NCBI GenBank assembly: GCA_964625865.1
Contig: CAZVEV010000137.1
Coordinates: 1 to 15,072 of the forward strand
Length of the DNA stretch: 15,072 bases
Origin: CAZVEV01 sp964625865
Lineage (GTDB): Bacteria > Planctomycetota > Phycisphaerae > SM23-33
Direction: 5' to 3'
The position numbers and the translations under genes were made by a program. This document shows positions 7,531-14,800 of this stretch, in pieces. Under the pieces are notes generated by a model. That model ran no database searches, was not told where the DNA came from, and saw only the letters and a program-made list of their open reading frames with translations. Each line of letters opens with the position of its first letter. The first letter of the stretch is position 1.

Positions 7531-7536
7531 GGGAGA
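7531..7536 (+). promoter_or_regulatory. Ribosome binding site deciding the nagB start
   Basis: GGGAGA with six bases to the ATG at 7543. It rules out the longer upstream-open reading of this frame. Confidence 0.7.
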
Positions 7537-7542
7537 ATCAGT

Positions 7543-8328
7543 ATGGAAGTCATTATCGGTGCAGACTATGACGAGATCAGCAAGGCGGCCGCGGCAGCGA
7601 TGGCGAAGATCGTTCGCAACAAGCCGACAGCCGTGCTCGGCCTGGCCACCGGCTCGACCCCGCTGGGGATGTACAAGGAACTGATCCGCATGCACAGGGA
7701 CGAGGGCCTGGACTTCTCGCAGGTCACCACGTTCAACCTCGACGAGTACGTGGGTCTGGGCCCCGACCACGACCAGAGCTACCGCTACTTCATGACCGAG
7801 AACCTGTTCAAGGACATCAACGTCCCGATCGAAAACACGAACGTACCTGACGGGATGGCCGACGACTTCAAGGCCTCCTGCGAGGCGTACGAAGCGAAGA
7901 TTCGCGCCGCGGGGGGCATTGACGTGCAGGTCCTGGGCATCGGCTCGGACGGGCACATCGCGTTCAACGAGCCGAGCAGTTCGCTGGCCTCGCGAACGCG
8001 ACTCAAGACGCTGACGAAGCAGACCATCGACGACAACGCGCGGTTCTTCGACTCGCCCGAGGACGTGCCGGTCTACTGCGTGACAATGGGCGTGGGGACG
8101 ATCCTGGAAGCCGGCAAGCTGATCCTCCTGGCCAGCGGCGAAGGCAAGACCGACGCGGTCGCCGACGCCATCGAAGGGCCCGTCTCCAGCATGTGCACCG
8201 CCAGCGCCCTGCAATTGCACCCCGACGCCGCCTTCTTCGTTGATATCGCCGCCACGGGGAAACTCTCGATGCTCGAATACTACCAGTGGGTCCAGGCCAA
8301 GAAGGCCGGCGCGCCGGACTGGGACTGA
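7543..8328 (+). CDS. nagB: Glucosamine-6-phosphate deaminase
   Basis: NagB converts glucosamine 6-phosphate to fructose 6-phosphate and ammonia, the last dedicated step of amino-sugar catabolism, in the cytoplasm. The family motifs are intact: LATGSTPLGMY (phosphate binding, 34-44), the catalytic Asp67 in FNLDEYVGL, and D136-G-H138 to E143 in GSDGHIAFNEP, matching E. coli Asp72, Asp141, His143 and Glu148. SSSLASRTRLKTLT and CTASALQLHPDAAF are also typical. The length of 261 aa compares with 266 for E. coli. The frame is open further upstream, but the ATG at 7543 is chosen because it opens with the family-typical MEVII and has GGGAGA six bases before it. It diverges from the sulfatase and is followed by the DUF4954 gene after 116 bp. 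Confidence 0.96.
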   Translation: MEVIIGADYDEISKAAAAAMAKIVRNKPTAVLGLATGSTPLGMYKELIRMHRDEGLDFSQVTTFNLDEYVGLGPDHDQSYRYFMTENLFKDINVPIENTNVPDGMADDFKASCEAYEAKIRAAGGIDVQVLGIGSDGHIAFNEPSSSLASRTRLKTLTKQTIDDNARFFDSPEDVPVYCVTMGVGTILEAGKLILLASGEGKTDAVADAIEGPVSSMCTASALQLHPDAAFFVDIAATGKLSMLEYYQWVQAKKAGAPDWD

Positions 8329-8386
8329 TCCGCGCAGCGCCGCAAGGCAACGCAACGACCTTTTCGACACAGAAACGTCGCTGTTT

Positions 8387-8417
8387 CCTGGCCCGGTCCG
8401 AGAAGGGCCGGGCCAGG
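8387..8417 (+). terminator. Strong hairpin between nagB and the DUF4954 gene
   Basis: CCTGGCCCGG (8387-8396) and CCGGGCCAGG (8408-8417) pair perfectly over 10 bp. Three more pairs (TCC with GGG, one a wobble) leave only the loop GAGAA. It lies 58 bases after the nagB stop and 27 before the next start. No T run follows, so it may be a leaky terminator, an mRNA-stabilising 3' hairpin of nagB, or a leader element of the next gene. Confidence 0.55.
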
Positions 8418-8444
8418 CCGTAATCCAGAAGGGAGCCGCACACA

Positions 8445-10655
8445 ATGAGTCAACTGCACGTACTGCCGATCGGGTCGCTGGGCGGGGACTTCGTCCCGGC
8501 CGAATTCCTCGCCGACGGCGCCGACGAATACGCCCTGCGGAACGAGCAGACCTCGCGCTCGCCGGACCAGTGGCGAAACCTCCGCGCCGACGAGATCGAA
8601 GCGCTGGTCAAAAACGCCAACGCCTCGGACAACTGGGACAACATCCTGGTCACCGAGCAGTTCTCCCCGCACCTGGTCAAGAACTGCGAGTTCTACGGGC
8701 TGGTGCGAATCGGACGCCTGGAAGAGGTCTACCTCGAATACCACGACCTCCGCGTGCCGGTGGGTCTGACCAACAGCCGCATCATCTCGTGCGACGTCGG
8801 CGACAACGCGGCGGTTCACCACGTGCGATACCTCGCCCACTACATCGTCGGCGCAAACGTGATCCTGCTGAACATCGACGAGATGCACACGACGAACTAC
8901 GCGAAGTTCGGCAACGGGATTATCAAGGACGGCGAGGACGAAGACGTTCGCGTGTGGATGGAGTTGATCAACGAAAACGGCAACCGTGCCGTCATGCCGT
9001 TTGACGGCATGCTGCCCGCCGATGCGACGCTCTGGGCGCGGTATCGCGAGGATGAGAAGCTCCTCCAGCGGTTCGGCGAGATGACGCAGACGGCCTTCGA
9101 CTCGCGGAGGGGGTATTACGGCACGGTCGGCGACGCCTGCGTGATCAAGAACTGCCGCATCATCAAGGACGTCAAGTTCGGCCCGCAGGTCTACGCCAAG
9201 GGCGCCAACAAGCTCAAGAACCTCACGATCAACTCCAGCCCCGACGAGCCCACGCAGATCGGCGAGGGCGTGGAGTTGGTCAACGGCATCATCGGGCGCG
9301 GGTGTCACGTCTTTTACGGCTGCAAGGCCGTCCGGTTCATCATGGGCGACAACAGCAACCTGAAGTACGGCGCCCGCCTGATCCACTCGTTCCTGGGCGA
9401 CAACTCGACCGTCTCGTGCTGCGAGCTGATCAGCAACCTGATCTTCCCCGCCCACGAGCAGCACCACAACAACTCGTTCCTGATCGCCGCCCTGGTGATG
9501 GGCCAGAGCAACATGGCGGCCAATGCGACGATCGGCTCGAACCACAACAGCCGTGCCCCGGACGGCGAGATTCACGCCGGTCGCGGGTTCTGGCCCGGGC
9601 TGTGCGTCTCGGTAAAGCACAACTGCCGCTTCGCCTCGTTCACCCTGCTGGCCAAGGGCGACTACCCCGCTGAAATGGACGTGCCCCTCCCGTTCGCACT
9701 GGTCAGCAACTCGCCCGACGGACAGGGCCTCAACATCCTGCCCGCCTACTGGTGGATGTACAACATGTACGCCCTGGCGCGGAACACGTGGAAGTTCGGC
9801 TCGCGCGACAAGCGAAAGCGCAAGTTGCAGCACGTCGAGTTCGACTCGCTGGCGCCGGACACGGCCGAGGAGATCTTCGCCGCGATGGCCCTGCTGGAGC
9901 GCTGGACCGCCCAGGCCGCCCTCCGCGCCGACGGACGCCCCGCCGACCAGGCCGACGACGAGGAACTGACCCGCACCGGGCGCCAACTGCTCGCAGACGG
10001 CGTCAACGCGATGAGCGACCTGGAGGTTCTGGCCGAGAACGTAGAGCACTCGCAGCGAAAGGTCGTCGTGCTCAAGGCCCGCCAGGCCCACGCCGCCTAC
10101 CGTCAGATGCTCCTGTACTACGCCGTGAAGAACCTGATCGCCTACCTGCAGGCCAACGCCGACGTCACACCCGAAACGATGGCTGACACGCTCGCCGGTC
10201 CGCGACAGGAACAGTGGGTCAACCTCGGGGGGCAACTGGTGGCCGGCCCCGACGTCGACACCCTGCGAGAGGACGTCAGGACGGGCAAGGTCGACTCGTG
10301 GCAGGCCGTCCACGACGAGTATGACCGCCTGTGGGCAGAGTATCCGCTGGCCCGATGCCGCCACGCCCTGGCCACGCTGACCGACCTGCTCGGCATCGAG
10401 GCTTTGGACGCCGAGGCGTGGGCTTCGGCCCTCGACCAGGCCGTCGAGATCCAGAAGACCATCGCCGAACAGACCTACCAGACCCGCCGAAAGGACGACG
10501 ATAACCCCTTCAGACAAATGAGTTACGACTGTCCCGAGCAGATGCAGGCCGTCCTCGGCTCGGCCCAGGCCAACTCTTTTGTCACACAGGTCCGCGAGGC
10601 AACAGACACGTTCGCTCGGCAGGTCGAGGCAATCAGACCGTGGTCGGCGAGGTAG
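8445..10655 (+). CDS. DUF4954 family protein with predicted left-handed beta-helix
   Basis: The sequence matches my recollection of DUF4954 proteins of Bacteroidetes and planctomycetes, whose biochemical role is not established. Highly conserved-looking blocks are AVHHVRYLAHYIVGANVILLNIDEM (about 123-147), KFGNGIIKDGEDEDVR (154-169), MPFDGMLPADATLWARYR (184-201), FPAHEQHHNNSF (334-345) and IGSNHNSR (363-370). Residues ~75-420 show the spaced Ile/Val-Gly-Asp/Asn turns of a hexapeptide left-handed beta-helix (IGEGVELVNGIIGRGC, FIMGDNSNLKYGARL), the fold of sugar-nucleotide acyltransferases and nucleotidyltransferase C-termini. The His/Asn-rich segments could be an active site. Residues ~455-736 are helical. 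No signal peptide, so cytoplasmic. The start at 8445 has AAGGGAG nine bases before it. Placement after nagB suggests amino-sugar or sugar-nucleotide metabolism; this is inference. Confidence 0.85.
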   Translation: MSQLHVLPIGSLGGDFVPAEFLADGADEYALRNEQTSRSPDQWRNLRADEIEALVKNANASDNWDNILVTEQFSPHLVKNCEFYGLVRIGRLEEVYLEYHDLRVPVGLTNSRIISCDVGDNAAVHHVRYLAHYIVGANVILLNIDEMHTTNYAKFGNGIIKDGEDEDVRVWMELINENGNRAVMPFDGMLPADATLWARYREDEKLLQRFGEMTQTAFDSRRGYYGTVGDACVIKNCRIIKDVKFGPQVYAKGANKLKNLTINSSPDEPTQIGEGVELVNGIIGRGCHVFYGCKAVRFIMGDNSNLKYGARLIHSFLGDNSTVSCCELISNLIFPAHEQHHNNSFLIAALVMGQSNMAANATIGSNHNSRAPDGEIHAGRGFWPGLCVSVKHNCRFASFTLLAKGDYPAEMDVPLPFALVSNSPDGQGLNILPAYWWMYNMYALARNTWKFGSRDKRKRKLQHVEFDSLAPDTAEEIFAAMALLERWTAQAALRADGRPADQADDEELTRTGRQLLADGVNAMSDLEVLAENVEHSQRKVVVLKARQAHAAYRQMLLYYAVKNLIAYLQANADVTPETMADTLAGPRQEQWVNLGGQLVAGPDVDTLREDVRTGKVDSWQAVHDEYDRLWAEYPLARCRHALATLTDLLGIEALDAEAWASALDQAVEIQKTIAEQTYQTRRKDDDNPFRQMSYDCPEQMQAVLGSAQANSFVTQVREATDTFARQVEAIRPWSAR

Positions 10656-10727
10656 AATAGCGTCCCGCATACAAACACATTTCACCCGCCATGGCTGAGG
10701 ATTCGGCGCTTCGGCACGACATTCTCA

Positions 10728-10741
10728 CATTCTTAAGAATG
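10728..10741. repeat. Perfect 14-bp palindrome at the edge of the inverted-repeat element
   Basis: CATTCTTAAGAATG is its own reverse complement. It is AT-rich against the surrounding GC-rich DNA and its last base is the first base of the larger inverted-repeat element. It could be a target-site remnant, an operator or part of the element. Confidence 0.6.
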
Positions 10742-10845
10742 GTACGTGTTTAGCCTGGGGTGGGCGATGATGGGCCGTTGGGATTCGACCGCGGGAATCG
10801 TCCAGGACCCCAGCCCCTGCGCTGCCCCCAGGCTAGAGACGTACC
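10741..10845. repeat. 105-bp element closed by 20-bp terminal inverted repeats (structured RNA or palindromic mobile repeat)
   Basis: The left end (10741-10760) and right end (10826-10845) are inverted repeats. GGTACGT pairs with ACGTACC, then one G-G mismatch, two weak pairs, and ten perfect pairs of TAGCCTGGGG with CCCCAGGCTA. The enclosed 65 bases hold smaller stems: GATTC/GAATC (10782-10786 with 10795-10799) and CAGC/GCTG near 10811-10824. It lies in a 345-bp gap with no convincing gene. It may be a structured non-coding RNA or a MITE/REP-like dispersed repeat; the sequence alone does not decide. Confidence 0.6.
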
Positions 10846-10854
10846 CGGCCGCAG

Positions 10855-10877
10855 TCGGGGGGCTTTCCGCCCCCCGA
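10855..10877 (+). terminator. GC-rich hairpin upstream of the isochorismatase-fold gene
   Basis: TCGGGGGGC and GCCCCCCGA form a perfect 9-bp stem around the loop TTTCC. It follows the inverted-repeat element by nine bases. No T run follows on either strand. It could terminate transcription from the DUF4954 gene or belong to the same repeat element. Confidence 0.45.
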
Positions 10878-10917
10878 AACACGAGGTCCAATTCCATGGG
10901 TTTTCCAATAATCCTGG

Positions 10918-10947
10918 TAGACATTTTGGGGGGTTATGGGGTATAAT
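10918..10947 (+). promoter_or_regulatory. Sigma70-type promoter of the isochorismatase-fold gene
   Basis: TAGACA (10918-10923) and a perfect TATAAT (10942-10947) are separated by 18 bases. It is the best promoter match noted in the window. Transcription would start near 10954, giving a leader of about 47 nt to the ATG at 11001. Confidence 0.65.
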
Positions 10948-10989
10948 GTAATGCTGTGAGGAACACTGGTGTCTCGCCCCCAGTTTTGC

Positions 10990-10995
10990 GGGAGG
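10990..10995 (+). promoter_or_regulatory. Ribosome binding site deciding the isochorismatase-fold start
   Basis: GGGAGG with five bases to the ATG at 11001. It favours this start over the in-frame GTG at 10956, which lies at the predicted transcription start. Confidence 0.75.
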
Positions 10996-11000
10996 CGATT

Positions 11001-11672
11001 ATGAAGTACGAGATGATACTACTGGACATGGAGACGCAGAGGGACTTCTTCTGTCGCGGAGGGAGTTGCTATACCAAGGCCTCATCCGGCGCTGCCGCAA
11101 GGATTTACGACCTGTTCAAGTGGGCTCGTGGTCTGCGGATACCCGTGATGTCGGCCGTCCTGCGCCTGCGCCCGAACCAGAAGAGCGTCCTGTCGGAGAC
11201 CCCCCACTGCATCGAGGGCACCGACGGCGAGCGGAAGCTCGTGCGGACTGTCATGAGCAACCATATCGACCTGGGCATCCGCAACTCCACGGACTTGCCC
11301 CCGGACATCTTCGAGCGATATCGCCAGGTTATCTTCGAGATGCGCAACCCGGACGTGTTTGCCCACCCGCGATCGGAACGGCTGATCACGCAACTTAAAG
11401 CCAGCACGTATGTTATATGCGGAGCGGGCTTGGCCGGCGGCATCGTCGAAGCCGCCGTAGGCCTGCGCAACCGCGGCTCGGCCGTCATCGTGGCCTCCGA
11501 CGCCGTCCTCGACCTCGAAGGCGACGCCCCCATGGCCCGACTCCGCGCTGAAGTCAAAGGCGCCCTGTTCCTTACAACCAACCGCATCATCGCCACCCAC
11601 TCGCCTCCCCACGGCTTCAGGCCCCGACGACGCTCCCGACGCAAGAGCCGTATCTACACACCCCTGAAGTAG
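11001..11672 (+). CDS. Isochorismatase / cysteine-hydrolase fold protein lacking the usual catalytic residues
   Basis: The 223-aa protein has the isochorismatase-like layout: strand MILLDMETQRDF with Asp9, a helix, strand RIPVMSAVLRLRP, strand RQVIFEMRNPDVF, strand TYVICGAGLAGGIVEAAVGLRNRG and strand SAVIVASDAVLD. Family hydrolases use an Asp-Lys-Cys triad. Aligning by eye, the Lys position falls on Met114 (next to Arg115) and the nucleophilic Cys in GxxTDxCV falls on Gly147. Cys140 is conserved in position with a non-catalytic family residue. True isochorismatases (EntB, PhzD) also lack this Cys, but they keep the Lys. So this is either a non-hydrolytic binding protein or an unusual enzyme. 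The C-terminus is strongly basic (FRPRRRSRRKSR, about 206-217), a possible nucleic-acid or membrane contact. It has its own promoter and is followed by a G-quadruplex motif. It converges on the PEP-CTERM gene. Confidence 0.75.
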   Translation: MKYEMILLDMETQRDFFCRGGSCYTKASSGAAARIYDLFKWARGLRIPVMSAVLRLRPNQKSVLSETPHCIEGTDGERKLVRTVMSNHIDLGIRNSTDLPPDIFERYRQVIFEMRNPDVFAHPRSERLITQLKASTYVICGAGLAGGIVEAAVGLRNRGSAVIVASDAVLDLEGDAPMARLRAEVKGALFLTTNRIIATHSPPHGFRPRRRSRRKSRIYTPLK

Positions 11673-11679
11673 CTCACAA

Positions 11680-11703
11680 GGGGATAGGGCGTGGGGGGTA
11701 GGG
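11680..11703 (+). other. Canonical G-quadruplex motif after the isochorismatase-fold gene
   Basis: Four G runs (GGGG, GGG, GGGGGG, GGG) are separated by loops of 3, 3 and 2 bases, starting eight bases past the stop codon. On the plus strand the transcript would carry the motif in its 3' untranslated region, where it could pause or end transcription. Confidence 0.6.
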
Positions 11704-11764
11704 TATAGCGGAGAGAAAACTCGGGGGATTGCGGCACACTGACAAACTTCACCCGAAGGCGCCA

Positions 11765-11817
11765 CCCGTCGACGACCGATCACTGATCGCTGATCACGTT
11801 CTATGCCCGTCGACGAC
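11765..11817. repeat. 12-bp direct repeat flanking GATC heptamers at the end of the PEP-CTERM gene
   Basis: CCCGTCGACGAC occurs at 11765-11776 and 11806-11817; the second copy encodes part of the terminal Arg run of the PEP-CTERM protein. Between them GATC occurs three times at a 7-base period (11778, 11785, 11792). CGATCA-C-TGATCG (11777-11789) is an inverted repeat. No function is evident; it could be a weak bidirectional terminator or a replication-slippage scar. Confidence 0.5.
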
Positions 11818-14800
11818 GCCGGACGAGGATGACCGCCCCGCCGAGGCCCAGCAGGGCCAGCGTGCCCGGCTCGGGGACGGGGGTCAGGGTGGCTGACAGT
11901 TCGCCCTGGTTCTCGACGATCACGAACGACCCGTCGTCCCACTGGGTCAGCAGGTCGTCGATCGGGTCCCAGGTCGTGGCGTTCAGCGTCAGCGTGATCC
12001 CGAAGTCGATCGTCAGATCGCCCAGAATGGCGCTGGGGGTGCTGCCGAGGTCCAGGATCGTGTCGGCCGTCACCGACAGGTTCGTCCCCGGAGAATTGAT
12101 CGGATCACCGGCCAGCCCCCCGGTGTAGTTCGGCGCCGTGATGCCGTACTTGCCTTTCAGGTAGCCGCCAATGTTGCTGATCTCCTCTGAGGTAAGAACC
12201 GTGCTGAAGATAATGACCTCGGCCACGTCGCCGGGCATGTGACGCCCGCCGAAGTACCCGCCGACAGCGTCGAAGGTCATCGTGCCATTGCGGATCGCCT
12301 CGCCGATGTGCCAGACGTTCTCGCCGACGGAGTTGGTGTTCTCGCCGTTGACGCGGAACGTGCTGCCGCCGGGGTTCGTGAACGTGTTACCGTCGCCGGG
12401 ATGCTGCCAGGCCGTGTCGCCCGCGCGCCGGATGCCGTCGTCCGCCCCATCGTTACCGAGAATCCCGTCGAGGTTCGCGCCGGCGCTGTCGACTTTGGCG
12501 ACGAAGAACACCGTCCGGGCGGTGACGTTGCCGTAGTCCATGGCGCTGTAGTTGTTGGCGCCGGTGAAGCTGACGGCCGCCTGGTTGCTGATCGCGGCAT
12601 CGCTGGCGACATATGAGACCTGCGATCCGCTATCGCGGGCAACAGCGTCGTTGGTTTCAGTTGCGGCGTTCTCCCACGTGGTCACCGGGTCCCCGTTGCT
12701 CAGGCCCGACAGGTCGTCGGCCTTCAGCCAGAGCACGTTTCCGGCGGGCATCTCGCCTCCCGTGCTGATCCCCAGCGTTCCGCCGGTCAGTTCCAGGTCC
12801 GCGCCGGTGAGCAGGTCCGCGCCGGCGACATCGAAGGACGCGCCGGAAATCGTGTACGTTACGTCGCCCAACTCCATGCTGCTGGTGATCCGCACCGTAT
12901 TGCCGGCATTGAACGTGCCGCCCGTGACAACCAGGTCCGGTACGGTCAGCAGCTTGCCCGAAGCCACGGTTACCGACCCGCCGCCAACGGCCACCTGACC
13001 GGAGACGTTCGTGTCATCGCCGAGAGTCAGCGACCCGTCATTGACGGTCAGATTGGTCAGGCTGGCGCCGCCGGATGCGGTGGTTATTCCGCCGCTGAGG
13101 GTCATGTCGACGGCCGTGATCAGCCCGCTTGCGTCGAGCGTCCCGCCGCCGACGGTCACGTTGCCCGTCGTCGTCACGGTCGTGGCGTCGACGTCGGCTG
13201 CACCGGAGATGCTCAGGCTGCCGGCGCTCAGCGCGCCGCCCGCATCGAGCGTTCCGCCGGCAATGGTCGCGGCGCCGGTGACGCTCACACCCGCCGAGCC
13301 GGTCAGCGTGCCGGAGACATTGAGACTCGCCGCGCTCAGTGCATCAGACACCGTCAGCGCACCGCCGCCGCTGTTGACCGTGACGCCTGCCCCGGTCGTC
13401 GTCAGTGTCGCCCCGGTCATGTTCATGGCCGAATCGACCGTCAGTCCGCTGGTGACGACAATCGTCGCCCCCGCGCCGATTGTGTGCGTCCCGCCCGCCG
13501 TCAGCGACGGGGTGTTCAACGTTCCGCCGTCGCCGGCGCCGCCGGAGGTCTCCGGGTCGAGCGTCAGCGCGCCCGAAGAACCGACCGTCACGCCCGCGCC
13601 GCCAACGATGTTCAGCGCCTTCTGGGCGTTGACCTTGACCTCGCCGCCGTTGACCGCCAGAAGGAAGGCGTTGCCCGGATTCGTATTCACGACGACCTGC
13701 CCGCCATTGACCGTGTGGGCCTCGGTGCCGTCGCCGACCGGCGTGTTGCCCGACCAGTGGTTCGAGTCCCAGGCGTTCCCGGTGGTCCCGTCCCAGATCA
13801 GGTCGGTGATCGTGACGAACAGGTTGTCTATCCGCAGTCCGTGAAGCGCGCCATCCTCGAGCGGGAACGGCGCCGTCCCGGTGGCCAGGTCGCCCGTGTC
13901 GAGTTCGATGTAGTCGGTGTCGGTCAGAGCGAACAGTCCGCCGTTGAAGTCCCCCACGGCCCTCCCGCCGTTCTGGTTGCCCCGATTGAACGTGCCGGAT
14001 TGAGCGTAATCCACCTCGGTGGAATCATTGATGAGGAATTCACTGGTGGGATAGCTCCGCTGGTTGTTGTCGCCCGGTTTGTTGTACATGTACAGAGACG
14101 ACAGGAACAGGTAGTCGCCATCGGCATCGATATCCACGTTCGAGTTGCCCGCCGCATGCGAGAACGACGCGCCGGAACTCGGATCCGTGGTGGCCCACGT
14201 GATCTGAGCACCACTACCGGCGTCCTGCCCGGCGTTCGCGGCATTCTTGTCAAAGACGCTGATCGTGTCGGCCGTGTCCGGCAACTTGACGATGGTCAGC
14301 GCCGTCTTGTCCGCAACGATCCCGTTTCCGGAACTGCCATCGGCAAGGGTGTCCACACTCAGGATCTGACCGGCGCTGGTGGTCTCGATGATGGTGGCCA
14401 GGGCGGCGGCGCCCTGGAGGATCTGCTCGCCGCTCTGAGAGCCCCTGACGTAGGCGGCGGTGCTCGTTCCGTCGACAACCGTACTGCCCAGCTTCAATCG
14501 CTGCGCGAACGACACCCGCGCGGTGTTGTTGTTTCTCTTGAACCCGGTGTTCGCGACGACCAGGTACTTGCCCGCCGCCGCGAGCGTCACGCCGCTGCCG
14601 CCGGCCGTGAACGTAAACCCGCTGTCGATCTCGTCGATCATGTCGTATGTCACGGCGCCGGTCCCGCTCTGATCGCTGCCGGTCTTGCTCACCCTCAGGT
14701 AGCTCGCGTAGTCGTCGAGTTTGAGCAACTGCAGGCCGGTCTGATTGGCGCGGGCAATGGAGCCGTTGAGGTTGTCGGAGCGAATCGATTGCAGCAGGAG

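Noticed and set aside
7159..7542. Upstream extension of nagB
   Set aside because: The additional sequence overlaps the sulfatase gene on the other strand and resembles no NagB N-terminus. GGGAGA and ATG at 7543 define the start.
7314..7553. Upstream extension of the sulfatase start to 7553
   Set aside because: It would bury the Tat signal at residue 88 and overlap the nagB start. A good ribosome binding site precedes the ATG at 7313.
8280..10685. Very long minus-strand frame opposite the DUF4954 gene
   Set aside because: It is a GC-rich antisense shadow: its Val/Gly/Asp/Leu-rich translation shows no domain, while the plus strand encodes a clearly conserved protein.
10787..10808. A tRNA T-arm or tmRNA-like look in the centre of the inverted-repeat element (GATTCGACC)
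   Set aside because: No acceptor stem, anticodon arm or CCA end could be built around it, so no tRNA or tmRNA is called.
10746..10951. Small overlapping plus-strand frames (63-66 codons) across the intergenic inverted-repeat region
   Set aside because: They run through the hairpins and the promoter and have no ribosome binding site. The DNA symmetry explains the region better than coding does.
13011..13844. Plus-strand 277-codon frame opposite the PEP-CTERM gene
   Set aside because: Its Pro/Val/Ser-rich low-complexity translation mirrors the Gly/Thr/Val repeat of the real minus-strand gene; no start signal.
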